The position numbers and the translations under genes are program-made. The notes under the pieces were generated by a model. That model was not told where the DNA came from. It made no database searches and was given only the letters and a program-made list of their open reading frames with translations. Below, in pieces: positions 44,380 to 55,203 of a stretch of 64,000 nt of DNA; position 1 is the stretch's first letter; every line of letters starts with the position of its first letter. The stretch comes from Cristatella mucedo (taxonomy: Eukaryota > Bryozoa > Phylactolaemata > Cristatellidae): the NCBI GenBank assembly GCA_009760855.2, contig WPIO01000016.1, positions 1,172,001 to 1,236,000 on the forward strand, given 5' to 3'.

Positions 44380-45405
44380 ATATTCGTAGGCTCCAGGGTG
44401 AGGCGAGGACAGACACGTTTATACTCATGCATGGATAGTGTAAAAATGCTAGATCCCGTGTCGAATTCCATGTGAACAGATGTTCCTTCAACATGGACCA
44501 GTATCATGCACGGTTTGTGGTCGCACTTCTCGCAGAATGAATAAAAACGACGTCGTCTGACACTTTTCTGATATCCTCAGAGTAGTCTGAATTTGCGTCT
44601 CTGGCAATCGCCTTTTCTGCCGTTCGCAAAGGATGCCGATCTTTACTTCTACACACTCTTTGAATATGACCGTTTATCCCGCAGATGTAGCATATGCTTT
44701 GGTAATGAGGGCCCCTTCGCCGTTCGTGTTGAGTTGAGCCGCAAGAGGCGCATTCGCGGGCAGTTACCTTAGAGTTCGGTCCGCTCATTCTGTCAACGGG
44801 CAAAGGTTCGGCAGTCGAATGCCTTTTCCATCGCTGCAACCTATTTTTGCGAATTCTAAGCCGCTGTCGCAATGTCTAACGTTAGCGCCTAGAAAGAGAT
44901 TAAGTTCTCTGAGGGCGCTTTATCAAGTGCAATATTATTATCTCCAGTGTCAGACTTTTGACTGTCAATAGCCTTTGCCGAGTAGCAGTGCACGAAAGGC
45001 CACATGCCAGCTGGTTTCGCAGAGCTTTCGGCAAGAATTGGCCGAATCCGCAGGGCTGAGCCAGAAGACGCAAGGCGGCTAAAGATTCTCTCAATGTTTC
45101 ACCTGGTCGTTGATGACGACAGTGGAACTTGTAGGTCTCATCAATTTCCGGCGGTACGAGCATAAGATGGTCCATAAGTACTTGGGTGAGTTCCCACAGG
45201 CTCTTATCCGACAGCTTAGCAGGTGATACAGGGCTACGAAGCAGCGCGATGCCTTAGCTCCGATAGAACTCAGGAGTACGGCTTTATGGCGATCTACCGG
45301 AATCTCCTGAGCTAGCGTGTTCTGTTCAAACATAGCCAGGCAGTCGCCGAACGCCTGCCCTTCCACCTCGAAGGAGATGAAGCCTTCGCGGGTTGCCATG
45401 GTCAA
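44380..45405 (-). pseudogene. Ty3/gypsy gag-protease remnant
   Basis: Minus-strand pieces in order: gag (FEVEGQAFGDCLAMFEQNTL, then VDRHKAVLLSSIGAKASRCF and PGETLRESLAALRLLAQPCG), a CCHC zinc knuckle (YICGINGHIQRVCRS) and an aspartic protease (MEFDTGSSIF). A LINE stub splits it at 44884-44945. Frames are broken, and no LTR was found next to it. Confidence 0.8.
44884..44945 (+). mobile_element. LINE family B terminal stub inside gypsy gag
   Basis: gcgcctagaaagagattaag followed by ctctgagggcgctttatcaa and a short TTATTAT tail, about 60 bp. Confidence 0.85.
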
Positions 45406-45899
45406 CGAAAAGTCCAGCTCGTTCCCACTGTTAAGTATGTTCGGGCAGTCGCGAACAGATCAAGCCGGCTGGCGCAGACGCCGTTTATTTCGGAAACTCG
45501 GAACCAGGCCGCACGGCCGGCACGCGGCCTGCAAGCAGCTGCTGCAAGCAAGTCTCGACCGAAGGAGCTCGGTGGGTGGATATGCCAGGTGGACCCAACA
45601 GGGGGACGTCGTACACCTAAGAGCAGACTCGGGAGCAGCACGTCGAGCTCGTGAGCGGTGCACTGGCTACTGCCTCCGGTGCTGGTCTACCCGAAGACTG
45701 CAGAGCCTTTCGTTGTCTCGACTGAGGCCAGACTAGGGCCTAGGTGCGACATTGGAACAAGGAGGCCGTGCTCTTACGTTTAAAGCCTGAAATTCGTCTC
45801 GTAGTGAGAGAAACTACGGCACCGTCCGAACAGAGTATTTTACTCTCGTGTACGCCTTTAAAGGAGTTCAGGCACAGCCTCCTGGGCCTACAATTTTCG

Positions 45900-47120
45900 A
45901 CGAGAACTGATCGTAATCCGCTTGTGGCTGAATGGGAGAAAAAGACATCCTGACACGCTGGGCTGTCGCTTTGCAAGAGTTTGACTTCGAAATAGCAAAC
46001 CGGAGAGCTGAGCTCAACACCCACGAAGACGCTCTGTCGAGCCGGCAAAATCGAGAGTTTCCCGCATGTCTCGTCAAGGTGCAGCCGGTGGAGGATGTGA
46101 GCGTTGCAGCGGTCTGAGAAATGCATCGGTCTGACCTGATTTTAAAGGCTATTGTTGAGGGGACGGAGGCCTGTTCAAGGCGAGCACTGCACTTGAAGCG
46201 TCATCAACTATGGCGGTTCCGAAAAATGTGGGCCAGCTGAACCTGGTCGATAGCGTCTTCTGCCGCTTCTTTTGCCCTCGACCTGACTGCGATCAGCGAT
46301 AGGCATTGGTCGTGCCACCAGCCCTACGAGAAAAAATTGCTCAGACGACACCACGACGATTTACCGGTCACTAAGAAATAGAACGAACGTACGACTGACT
46401 AAGAGACGGTGCTTGCTGGGTCAATATGAGCATAGACGTTGTGCGATATTACCGATCGTGCCAGGTGTGCCAACTGGTTAAGGGTTCACAGCTTGCTAAT
46501 GGCCCGCTCGTACAGATTCCGGTAGGTCGGTCGTGGGACGAGGTAGCGGTAGACATCCTAAAGGTTTCCATGTCAGCGCCCAATCTCGAATACTTACTAA
46601 CATTTCCGGACAGCTTCGCGTAGTGGCTCGAGGCCGCGCGAGACACGTCGGCAGAGAAAATTCGGATGGCCCCATTACACGGCGTCGTTAGTTTTGGTAT
46701 GCCTGGCCGTTTTCACTCGGACTTGGGCAGCAATTTCGAGGCTGAATTGGTAAGCACCCTCTGCAACGCTTTCGACTATGGCTCATCGTTTTCAGCGGTC
46801 CTGAGCGGCTACTTCCATGCTACACACTACCTAAACTGCTCTCCTGACTCTGCTATGCTTCAACTTTCTCTTCGTTGCGTAGACCAAGTCTGTTGGCTGC
46901 CGAATGCGTACCGCAAGCCGCTTAGGCGGTGAGCGTGCTATACAAAACTCTTCTGCGTAACACCCACATAGTCGTTATGGCTTTGTGGGGTTACAGATGG
47001 AGATACATTACATTACGCATGCAAGGTGCGGACGGTGCCGTACCACCCGCAGGGAGACGGCATGGTAAAATCGATGACACTGTACAAAGAAAACATCACT
47101 GAACAGCATTCTCTTCGAAG
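45900..47120 (+). pseudogene. Ty3/gypsy RNase H-integrase remnant, split by a LINE
   Basis: Plus-strand blocks: end of RNase H (TRWAVALQEFDFEIANRRAE), linker, integrase zinc region (CQVCQLVKG), core WDEVAVDILKVSMSAPNLEY with a stop after PDSFA, and FHSDLGSNFEAELVSTLCNA. A family A LINE 3' end interrupts (46763-47018), then integrase resumes: KVRTVPYHPQGDGMVKS. Its orientation is opposite to the gag-protease remnant at 44380-45405. Confidence 0.82.
46763..47018 (+). mobile_element. LINE family A 3' end nested in gypsy integrase
   Basis: Encodes YGSSFSAVLSGYFHATHYLN, then the family A 3' UTR and an acattacattac tail. The integrase reading continues on the other side. Confidence 0.85.
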
Positions 47121-47277
47121 CGATATAATTATCGCGATGTATTTGAATAAGATTCAAGAGAACAAAATTTCTCTCTAGGCGCTTTAAATATCAGGGAGCA
47201 TAGAAGGCTGGTTTCTCGCTATAAATGAATAATCGATTTCTAGCAAACATCAAACCAGAACTGGCCTCTATATGTGC

Positions 47278-48094
47278 AGGTGCAAAAGCAGGCATTTCAT
47301 TCCTTGATCGTTCCCTAAGAAATTTCGATGCAGCCGTCGAGACTCACTCTGCTACATTCAGCAAATACAAATATTTTTACTTCGCTGTTATCAGATGACA
47401 CGGGATCATGAGCCACATGGTGCTGACTTATGAATGACAGACAGACTGGAAATAAAGCTCGTCACTCATGGTTTTTGGTGGTACGTGTGGCGAGTCTATT
47501 TATGGTGGAGAGTCTGTTGTCGGCCAAGGAATAGTTGCATAAACGCATCCGACAGCAATCTGGGACAGTTAGAACAGCCGTTAACTCTGCCCTCTCCACT
47601 GCTATTCTGTTATAATCTCATTGGAATGGCTGAGATTTAATGGCACGTACTTCAGCCTTTTGACACTCAGCACTGATTTAAGGGCCTGGGTATATTCGTT
47701 ATACGCTCCCCTTTAATTGTGCGGCAAGGACATCTGCCTTGGGTTAATCTCGACGCGAAGTTGGATGATACTCAAGAGCAAGGACCAATAACAACCAATC
47801 GGTTTCAACTTGGCAGCTGGTTGTTTTGGGTTAGGCGTGTCTTCAGCTTTCATGAATTCAGCGAATAACCTTCAGCATTTGGGGCATTATTAAAGATTCT
47901 CTTTACACGACGTACGAGCTAGATCGAATCCTGTATTGAAAGAGAGTAAGATAATCATTGCGAGGCTCAACAATTGTATCCACTCTCCCGGCCAAAATCC
48001 GAAGAAGTCACTGAATGGCTCTAGAAATAACATACCAAAAATGACACGTGAGAACAGGGAATTCAGCTCATTTGCATTCTAAAACCTTGAAAAG
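47278..48094. repeat. Duplicated intergenic DNA, copy B side
   Basis: Matches 15740-17620 of copy A, shortened by internal deletions. No gene seen. Confidence 0.75.
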
Positions 48095-48645
48095 ACTTAA
48101 TCCACGTGTCTCCTTTGCTGAAGGAGCTAGGATGGCTGCCGGTTGAGCAAAGGATACAGAGAAAAGTTCTTACGCTGAACCACAAGGCCCGCCACGGCTT
48201 GGCTCCTTCATACCTAGCTGAGCTGCTGCAGCAGTTTCAGCCTGTTCGAGCCCTCAGGTCCTGTGTGGACAATAAATTAGCTGTCCCATTAATCCGCTTA
48301 AAGACAGTTGGTGACAGAAGCTTTAGCTCTGTAGGTCCTAGACTGTGGAACTCGCTTCCACAATTCTTACGCAACGACAACTACTCTCCAACTGCCGACT
48401 ATGGCACATCTTTTTCAGCGGTCCTGAACTGCTACTTCTATGCTACTCACTACCTCAACTGCTCTCCTGACTCAGCTATGCTTCCCACTTTCTCTTTGTT
48501 GCGTGAGACGAAGTCGGTTGGCTACCGAATGCGTACCGAAAGCCGCTTAGGCTGTGAGTGCGCTATACAAAACTCTCCTGCGTAACACCCACATGGTCTT
48601 TATGACTTTGTCGAGTTACAGACGGAGATACATTACATTACATTA
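48095..48645 (+). mobile_element. LINE family A 3' end, clean insertion
   Basis: The frame to 48585 reads SPLLKELGWLPVEQRIQRKV, ending LRNDNYSPTADYGTSFSAVL and ESRLGCECAIQNSPA, then the 3' UTR and (ATTAC)n. The equivalent place in copy A (17620-17636) is uninterrupted, so the insertion followed the duplication. 5'-truncated. Confidence 0.9.
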
Positions 48646-48799
48646 CACATGTTTCGCAAAGCAGAGCGATCAAAAGGTGTAAATTCAGTGCAGGCATATC
48701 CAACCAGGGGCTTAGAATGATACAACTTCATTGGCTCAGAGTGGTGCATATATAATTATATATAATTTATTTGTATGACACCCTAAGAGAACTTAATCT

Positions 48800-48885
48800 C
48801 TATTCATGCGCGACCTCAGACAGACCTCGGTCGGTGCGAACACCTTAACCACGGGACCACACCAGCTGTGCAAAGCATGGAAGTC
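48800..48885 (-). mobile_element. tRNA-derived SINE (type 2), partial
   Basis: Plus strand reads cgcacaccttaaccacggga-like text (caccttaaccacgggaccac), the reverse of the type 2 A-box region, with a degenerate B-box side. Confidence 0.6.
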
Positions 48886-49162
48886 ACATACAGGCCTATA
48901 TAAAGAGAGATAACATCACAGATATGTTTTGCAAAAGAGACGAAATGAATGTGGGGCATTTGAGAAAGAATGTAATGTCATATATCTCCATCTGTAACTC
49001 CACAAAGCCCTAAGGGCTATGTGGGGGTTACGAAGGAGAGTTTTGTATAGCTCACTCACAGCCTAAGCGGCTTTCGGTACGAAATCGGTAGCCAACAGAC
49101 TTCGTCTCACGCAACAAAGAGAAAGTGGGAAGCATAGCTGAGTCTGGAGAGCAGTTGAGGTA

Positions 49163-49501
49163 TAAGGTTCTCAAATCGTTTATTCACCAGTAACACTTCG
49201 CACTCCCAGCGAGAGAGCCCCAACTGTTCCTACTTCCTCACTGCCCATCTCCCCCTGGTCGACTCCCATGATTTATCGACCACAACTGTGCACCGGCCGA
49301 CCCTGATGGTGACTCCACCATCTGGCCACCGGCTGGTCCATGCCACATCAAAGGCGGACCACAGCAGTGCCCTGGCCGACCCTGATGGTGAATCCACCAT
49401 CTGGCCACCAGCGGGTTACTGGCCTGTGTCCATGCCACATCACAGGCTCATCAGAGGAGCCGGCATACAATACATACATACACACGCACATACGAACTCC
49501 A
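49163..49501 (-). repeat. 3' LTR of the gypsy element
   Basis: 339 bp. It contains two copies of a block with the palindrome-like gatggtgaatccaccatc. The purine-rich stretch aaggtcaagggggcg (minus sense) directly precedes it. Confidence 0.9.
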
Positions 49502-49817
49502 CGCCCCCTTGACCTTAAGGTCACAAGTCAGGAGCCGGCGTACAATACATACATACATTCGAACTACACGCTCCCTTGATGTACACATCACAAATTACAT
49601 GGGCAGTCTAACAAAAAAAACTACCATCCGCTAATAGAGGACGTAATCATCGAGCGAAGCCGGCCTTTGCACGGTACGCCTAGGCCGAGTAACAACCGGC
49701 TGGTTTACGTCACCGATGTGTTCAGCATCAACTGCGTCATGGACTGGTTCCTGTAGCCCAGCTGCTGTCTCTGGCACAGCGCGAACGTCTGCAACGTGCC
49801 GTTGTATCCCGTCTACT

Positions 49818-50615
49818 TCAATGCCGACTCCAGGTCCGACGCGGATTACCTGGCCTTGGGGCCAAGTAGTAGTGCAGCGTGCACCTGGTGGCTTCACGAA
49901 CACACTGCCCAATTGAGCATGCACCCGCTTTCGGTCCAGCAGGTACATCTTCCTCGTAGCGCACCAGTGGACTTTTCCACTGGTACTTGTGGAGCTGGCG
50001 GCTTGGCGCGGATGTTATCTCGCTCCGGGTGGCGGGCGCCAAATTATACCCAAAGACCATGTCTAAAACATCTCCGCCGCTGCGTGCCGCCATGCTCTTA
50101 ATGGTGCGATGATTCCGCTCAACAATCGCGTTCCCCGATGGGCGATAGGCACACCGAAAATGCACAGTGACGCCCCAACGATCGCACAGCTGCGTAAACA
50201 CTTGCGATTTAAATACAGCGGCATTGTCTAACAACAGCTGCCGGGGCGGACCTCGCTCGCGAAATATTAGCTCCAGCTCTTTGAGCACTGCCGTGGTTCC
50301 CTCGTTCTGCAGTCGCCGCCAAATCGCGAACCTACTCGGCCCACGATCCACAACGGTTAAGTACGGCTCACCCAGAAAATGCGTGACGTCACACGCTAGC
50401 CTGCGCCAGTTGTTGGGCACGGAAAGACTGCCGTCGCTCCACGACTCGGGTGCCGGGTCAACCGATCTGCAGCGGAAACAGGATCGCACCACACTCGAAA
50501 CCTGACTGTGGGTGATTTTGGCCTTTGGGAAGCTCAGCTGAGCAAGGCTCAGAGTTCGATCAACGCCGAGGCAGTGCTTAGCGTGAAAGGCTCGGATGTC
50601 AATCGCTCTACCCAC
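49818..50615 (-). CDS. Gypsy integrase domain (part of broken pol)
   Basis: Order: HHCC zinc domain (AFHAKHCLG ... SCFRCRS), catalytic core with the three acidic positions in ACDVTHF, LLLDNAAVFKS and NAIVERNHRTIKS, then a C-terminal tail. This is the DDE integrase of Ty3/gypsy elements, which inserts the cDNA. The domain itself reads through without a stop. It cannot be made from an intact polyprotein because of the lesions upstream. Confidence 0.88.
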   Translation of the reverse strand: MGRAIDIRAFHAKHCLGVDRTLSLAQLSFPKAKITHSQVSSVVRSCFRCRSVDPAPESWSDGSLSVPNNWRRLACDVTHFLGEPYLTVVDRGPSRFAIWRRLQNEGTTAVLKELELIFRERGPPRQLLLDNAAVFKSQVFTQLCDRWGVTVHFRCAYRPSGNAIVERNHRTIKSMAARSGGDVLDMVFGYNLAPATRSEITSAPSRQLHKYQWKSPLVRYEEDVPAGPKAGACSIGQCVREATRCTLHYYLAPRPGNPRRTWSRH

Positions 50616-50770
50616 GCCTTCATTCGTTGCTAGCCGCCGGCGTCAGTCAACCGATCCTGAGATTGCTCGTCGGTACAACTGGGTATTACCCAACGATGGA
50701 GCACGCGAGTTAGACGACCCGCTTTATTCTCGTTTGACGGAACAAGCCAAACGGACACGTTCAAACTGCA

Positions 50771-51586
50771 TTATCGAATCGTGTCGCCAACTAGGGTCAG
50801 ACGTCGACGAGTCAATGCTTCCCCGAGCCCTCGCGAACGCACTGGCTTATCCTCGGAGCACAGTGACCGGAGCCAGCCGAATACTGTGGCGGAATCGGTC
50901 ACGACGACGGCCTTCAGGCTCCATGCTATCGCAAGGCTGACGCCCTTTTGCACAGATTCTAACTCAGCTAAATTAATGTGAGCTGAGTCGTCAACCTTCC
51001 GCAGCCACGACGCGTCCTCTACAACGTTTCCGCCAATCTCTAAACATACTCCCATGGCAATGCTACTAGCTTCGCACCAAAGCGTCCCAGTGGTCGCGGG
51101 TAGAACTGACCAGACGCCAGTAACGGGATCTTCGGCAAGGACGCGGCGATAGACTTCCTCCACCATCTCTAGGACGCTAGCACTGACCGGCGAATCCCAG
51201 CCTTCCTCGCTGGCTCTCCGCTTGATGTAGCTGCACGCTACACGAAACCAGCCTGCAACTGGTAAGTGTCCGACTAATTGGCCGCACCAGGAAAAAACCT
51301 GTCTCTTCGTCGGAAGCTCTCCGGGGCCACTTACTGCATAGTCTCGGCGCCACACAAGTTCGTTGTCACGACGCCGTACTCGTAGTCCCAACACGCGAGC
51401 ATTCAGAAGCTGCTGGGGCGGCTTCGCTTTGAGACCGAACCGCTGCAACAATTCGCTGACTCTATCGTTGGAAATGACAGTGTTATTTATAATAATGTCA
51501 TCCACAAAAGAGTCGCTGCCTTGACGAACAATCGGATCCATGGACAAGACTTTGTTGACGATAGCTGTCATTATCTTCGGGGCCAC
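50771..51586 (-). CDS. Gypsy reverse transcriptase (3' part) and RNase H
   Basis: Begins inside the polymerase fingers/palm (NVAPKIMTAIVNKVL is the 'GLxxAPxxF' region), with the active-site box SFVDDIIIN (FVDD variant of YxDD). RNase H follows: LWCEASSIAMGV (the usual first Asp is Glu), NLAELESVQKG (Glu) and VVVTDSATVFGWL (Asp). It ends at a TAA that interrupts the polyprotein. Confidence 0.86.
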   Translation of the reverse strand: MAPKIMTAIVNKVLSMDPIVRQGSDSFVDDIIINNTVISNDRVSELLQRFGLKAKPPQQLLNARVLGLRVRRRDNELVWRRDYAVSGPGELPTKRQVFSWCGQLVGHLPVAGWFRVACSYIKRRASEEGWDSPVSASVLEMVEEVYRRVLAEDPVTGVWSVLPATTGTLWCEASSIAMGVCLEIGGNVVEDASWLRKVDDSAHINLAELESVQKGVSLAIAWSLKAVVVTDSATVFGWLRSLCSEDKPVRSRGLGEALTRRRLTLVGDTIR

Positions 51587-51589
51587 ATT

Positions 51590-52122
51590 TAACCCGAAAC
51601 CGAGCCGTGTTAAGCAAAATCGTTTGCCCTTAAATTCAACAGCCTGGTAGCGTCACAGTGACTCGTGTACATGTATCTGTAAGTACGCCTTTCTCAAGTC
51701 AAGTATGCTGCAGTGCTCGCCCATTTTCGCCAGGATCGAAGCTTTGTTCCACATACATCTCCGTGAGCGGTATGGCTCGAGACGTACTGATTCAACTCCC
51801 GGTAGTCCATCACCGGCCTCACTTTCTCTTTGCTTGCCTCAACTACCGCCATTAACGGAATAAGACCAGTGCCCTTCGCGGTACACGGTACTAGCCAACC
51901 AAGTCGTATCCAATCCTCTTCCTCCTCATACGCGGCTTGAGCGGACAGAGGAATGTGGTAAGAGGGTATTTGGTTCTCTAGACTTGGAGCGTTCGCGCCG
52001 TCTCGCCACACCCACGACACCGTCCACACGCCGTTGGCAAACGTCACGAAGAAATCCTTGTCTTCGACCGTCAGGGCCTCGGCAGCATTTTGCGTCTCGG
52101 TCGGCCGCTCAGCAACCGCAGC
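51590..52122 (-). pseudogene. Gypsy reverse transcriptase, 5' part, frameshifted
   Basis: Same frame as gag-protease up to a 1-base shift near 51735. It shows the block KVRPVMDYRELNQYV and then, in the next frame, LDLRKAYLQIHVHESL followed by a TGA where Trp is usual. A TGA at 52123 separates it from the protease frame. Confidence 0.82.
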
Positions 52123-53223
52123 TCAGAGTGTCTCACCAAAAAACTCCACGTTCTTGCCGTCGGCGCTTACTCGAACGCCTCCGAAACAACGTACTGCATC
52201 CATGCCGAGCAGCAAATCATAGAAGGGAAGGATGTCGGTCACGAGGCAGTTCAGTTGTAGTAGGCGTCCGTCGATGTCGACGTCCACACGGCACATGTGG
52301 CGGCATACGGTTGTCTTACCGTCCATCATCACGATAGGTTCTTGAACAGGCTCAAGCTGAGACGCGCATACTAATTTCCGGGACAAAATGGAACGCGAGC
52401 AGCCAGTGTCAACAAGAGCCCTTGCCGAACGATCGCCAATCAATTCGTTCACGTGAGGTATTTGCGCCGCCAGGGGGAACGCCGTAGCGCAGCAATTCGC
52501 GCTCCCCCTTACTCGTTTTTTGGGCTTGCTCCAACACGAGGCAGCTATATGCCCTACGTTGCCGCATCGAAAGCACACGATTCCCTTACTTTTCTGCAAT
52601 CGGTGCGTACAGTTCCTGGCATCGTGCCCCGTCTCGTTGCACAAGAAGCAGACGCAACGCCCCGACTGGACGGGAGACTCGTTCATCGTGCTTCTCGCCG
52701 TTCGTACAGCGCCCTCTGCACACACGTTCTCAGCGGAAACAAGGTGTCGGGCCCGCTCGACGACCACGGGAAGAGTCGTCGTTGATAGGCTGCACGCTGC
52801 CTTCATCTGCGTTTTGACTCGATCTGGCAGCCCCGCGATGAATGCACACATTTGCCACTCCTCGAACCCGGTAGCAGCAACATCAGCTGTAGGCATCACC
52901 AGCGATATCAGCCGCTTAAGGTCGGCCGAATATTCGACTACGTTCTCATCAGCACAAAACTGCCTGCGAAAAAGCTCGCCATACGCACAGAAGCGATCTG
53001 GTGAAAACGCGGCGGTCAATTTTCTCTTCACCGTGCTGTAGTTCTTCCTGTCGTCCGTGCTTAGTCCTTGATAGACCGCGAAAGTGCTTCGCGTCAAAAC
53101 CAGTGGCAACAACTAGCCCAAGTCGGTGATGTTCTGAATCTCTGCCACAAGCACAATCCATGCTGCAAAGTCTTCCCTTCCGTCAAACTGGGTGTAGACG
53201 TCGGTGGTCTTCATCGTCGTCAT
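52123..53223 (-). pseudogene. Gypsy gag-protease with in-frame stop
   Basis: Starts at ATG 53223 (MTTMKTTDVYTQFDGREDFA...). A TAG at 53113-53115 interrupts after 36 codons, then the frame is open for 329 codons. Visible: a helical gag domain, two CCHC zinc knuckles (CFLCNETGHDARNC and CFRCGNVGHIAASC) and an aspartic protease (ARALVDTGCSRSIL). It ends at a TGA (52123-52125) with pol following in the same frame. Confidence 0.88.
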
Positions 53224-53252
53224 TATGATAGTCGCACAACTGCCGAAATAGC

Positions 53253-53592
53253 TTAGGCTTCTCAAATCGTTTATTCACCAGTAACACTTCGTACTCCAAG
53301 CGAGAGAGCCCCAACTGCTCCAACTTCCTCACTGCCCATCTCCCCCTGGTCGACTCCCATGATTCATCGACCACAACTGTGCACCGGCCGACCCTGATGG
53401 TGACTCCACCATCTGGCCACCGGCTGGTCCATGCCACATCAAAGGCGGACCACAGCAGTGCCCTGGCCGACCCTGATGGTGAATCCACCATCTGGCCACC
53501 AGCGGGTTACTGGCCTGTGTCCATGCCAAATCACAGGCTCATCAGAGGAGCCGGCATACAATACATACATACACACGTACATACGAACTACA
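53253..53592 (-). repeat. 5' LTR of the gypsy element
   Basis: 340 bp, nearly identical to 49163-49501. It begins TGTAGTTCGTATG on the minus strand. No convincing tRNA primer-binding site was recognised just inside it. Confidence 0.9.
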
Positions 53593-54614
53593 AGGTAGTG
53601 AGTAGCATTGACGTAGCAGCTCATCACCAATGAAAGGATGAGCCATAATCGGCAGCAGGAGACTAGTTGTCGTCGTGTAAGAGTTGTGGAAGCGAGTTCC
53701 ACAGTCTAGGACCTGCACAGCTAAAGCTTCTGTCGCCAACGGTCTTTAAGCTGAGAAATAAAACAGCTAATTTATTGTCTGCACAGGACCTGAGAAGGCT
53801 AAAACTGGTGCAGCAGTTCAGCTAGGTATAAAGGAGCCAAGCTCAAGAGCCAAGCTGTGGTGGGCCTTGTGGGTCAGCATAAGAACTTTGCTCTGTATCC
53901 GTTGAGCAACCGGCATCCATCCTAGCTCTTTTACCAAGGAGACACGTGGCCAAACCTCTGAGACTTGAAAACTAGCTTTGCAGCCATATTCATAGCCAGC
54001 TGCAGTGGCCTAGTTGCTTTTTTTGGTAGCCCAGCCAAAAGAGAATTACAATAATCAAGCCGAGACATAACTAAGGAGCTAGTTAAATTTTTTGCAAACC
54101 CCTGTGGAAGACAGCTCCTAATCTTAGATAGGAATCAGACGTGATGGCTAGCTGTAGAAGCAGTCTTCGGACCAAAGCTTTAACAGAAACGACCGTTCTC
54201 TGCTTAAGTGAAATAGGCGTGACCGGCTGAACCCGGCCAATCGCTTTAAGCTGACTCGTGGTCGATCCTTTAAGACACTTTCATAAAAGCTCCGATAATC
54301 GGGGCACCTAGCCAAGTACTCAAAGCATCAAAAACAACAAAGCGCTGCAACTACTCAAAGCAAGAATCTGTTATTCATTATATTCCAAGTCTCCAGCTAT
54401 CTTTTTTCAGGTGGGATAGACGATGTGTATGTGTTTGTGCTAACGTGGCACATCATGTAGAAACCACGCTGTGTGTGGCAACGCTGTCTACACAACTGCC
54501 GCAAGAATCCTACGATCCTAGGTCAACAGGAGCAAGTTATTTAGTCTCTTTCTTCATCTGCATCAGAAGATGCAGCAAAGAGCAACTAGCGATGGCGGTG
54601 GCAGAACGACCGGC

Positions 54615-55203
54615 TGTAGGAGCAACAGTGGGCTGTAGCTAAAGGCGAAGATGCACGTACACATCGACGGCTGCCGAAGTGTTTCTAGAGAGGCGCTATA
54701 TTTATTTCTAGCAGCTGCAACCTTAGCCAGTCAACGGCAGTTGGGTACTTCTACCAGTGAGGCAGGTAGCCACGAGGAGCAACAATGCTCCGAGTCGGGC
54801 TAAAGAAATACTGGAGCAGGCCGCAAAAAAACGCTAGCTGCAGCTTAAGGCAAGATGCAGGAGCTACAGCCTAGCCAGCTACAAAGACGGCAAATTGGAA
54901 CTTGGTTTGATGCCGATGCCTTGGTTTGCTCCAGTGAGAATACTGCCGCTGTTAAAGCATGCAAGGATGCGATCAGATCAACTCAGAAGCATTTCTTCGC
55001 ATCGATGACCCTCCTCTGACTCATAGCATCTCCATGCATACACTATTGCCTGTAGCAGCAAAAATATGTCTGCTGCAACTAGGGATCCAGCTACGAGCTT
55101 GGTCAGGATGCCCTTCACCTCCTTGCCGTGAGCACTTGTAGGGCACACTGCTATTCGCTCTGGGTGAGTGCGGTCGAGCAAGGGGGAGGGCGATCTCCTA
55201 GCT
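54615..55203. other. Downstream flank of synthetase copy B
   Basis: Highly similar to 18510-19105, so these flanks are among the best conserved parts of the duplication. No reading frame is shared and intact. Possibly 3' UTR. Confidence 0.5.

Larger units (their letters stand above)
49163..53592 (-). mobile_element. Ty3/gypsy-like LTR retrotransposon, nearly full length
   Basis: A 4.43-kb element on the minus strand with LTRs at 53253-53592 (5') and 49163-49501 (3'), gag-protease-reverse transcriptase-RNase H-integrase order, and a 5-bp target duplication. The LTRs differ at roughly ten positions by eye, so the insertion is relatively young. It is disabled by stops at 53113 and 52123, a frameshift near 51735 and further stops in pol. 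Confidence 0.93.
48966..54182 (-). mobile_element. LINE family A copy split by a gypsy element
   Basis: The 3' end occupies 48966-49162 and the coding part 53593-54182. The two parts join without loss in an uninterrupted relative (40030 region: ttgaggtagtgagcagcagc). The 5-bp sequence aggta is present on both sides (49158-49162 and 53593-53597), the target duplication of the gypsy insertion. Confidence 0.9.

Noticed and set aside
49716-50101. Plus-strand ORFs of 66-114 codons across 49716-50940
   Set aside because: Antisense to gypsy integrase and RNase H.
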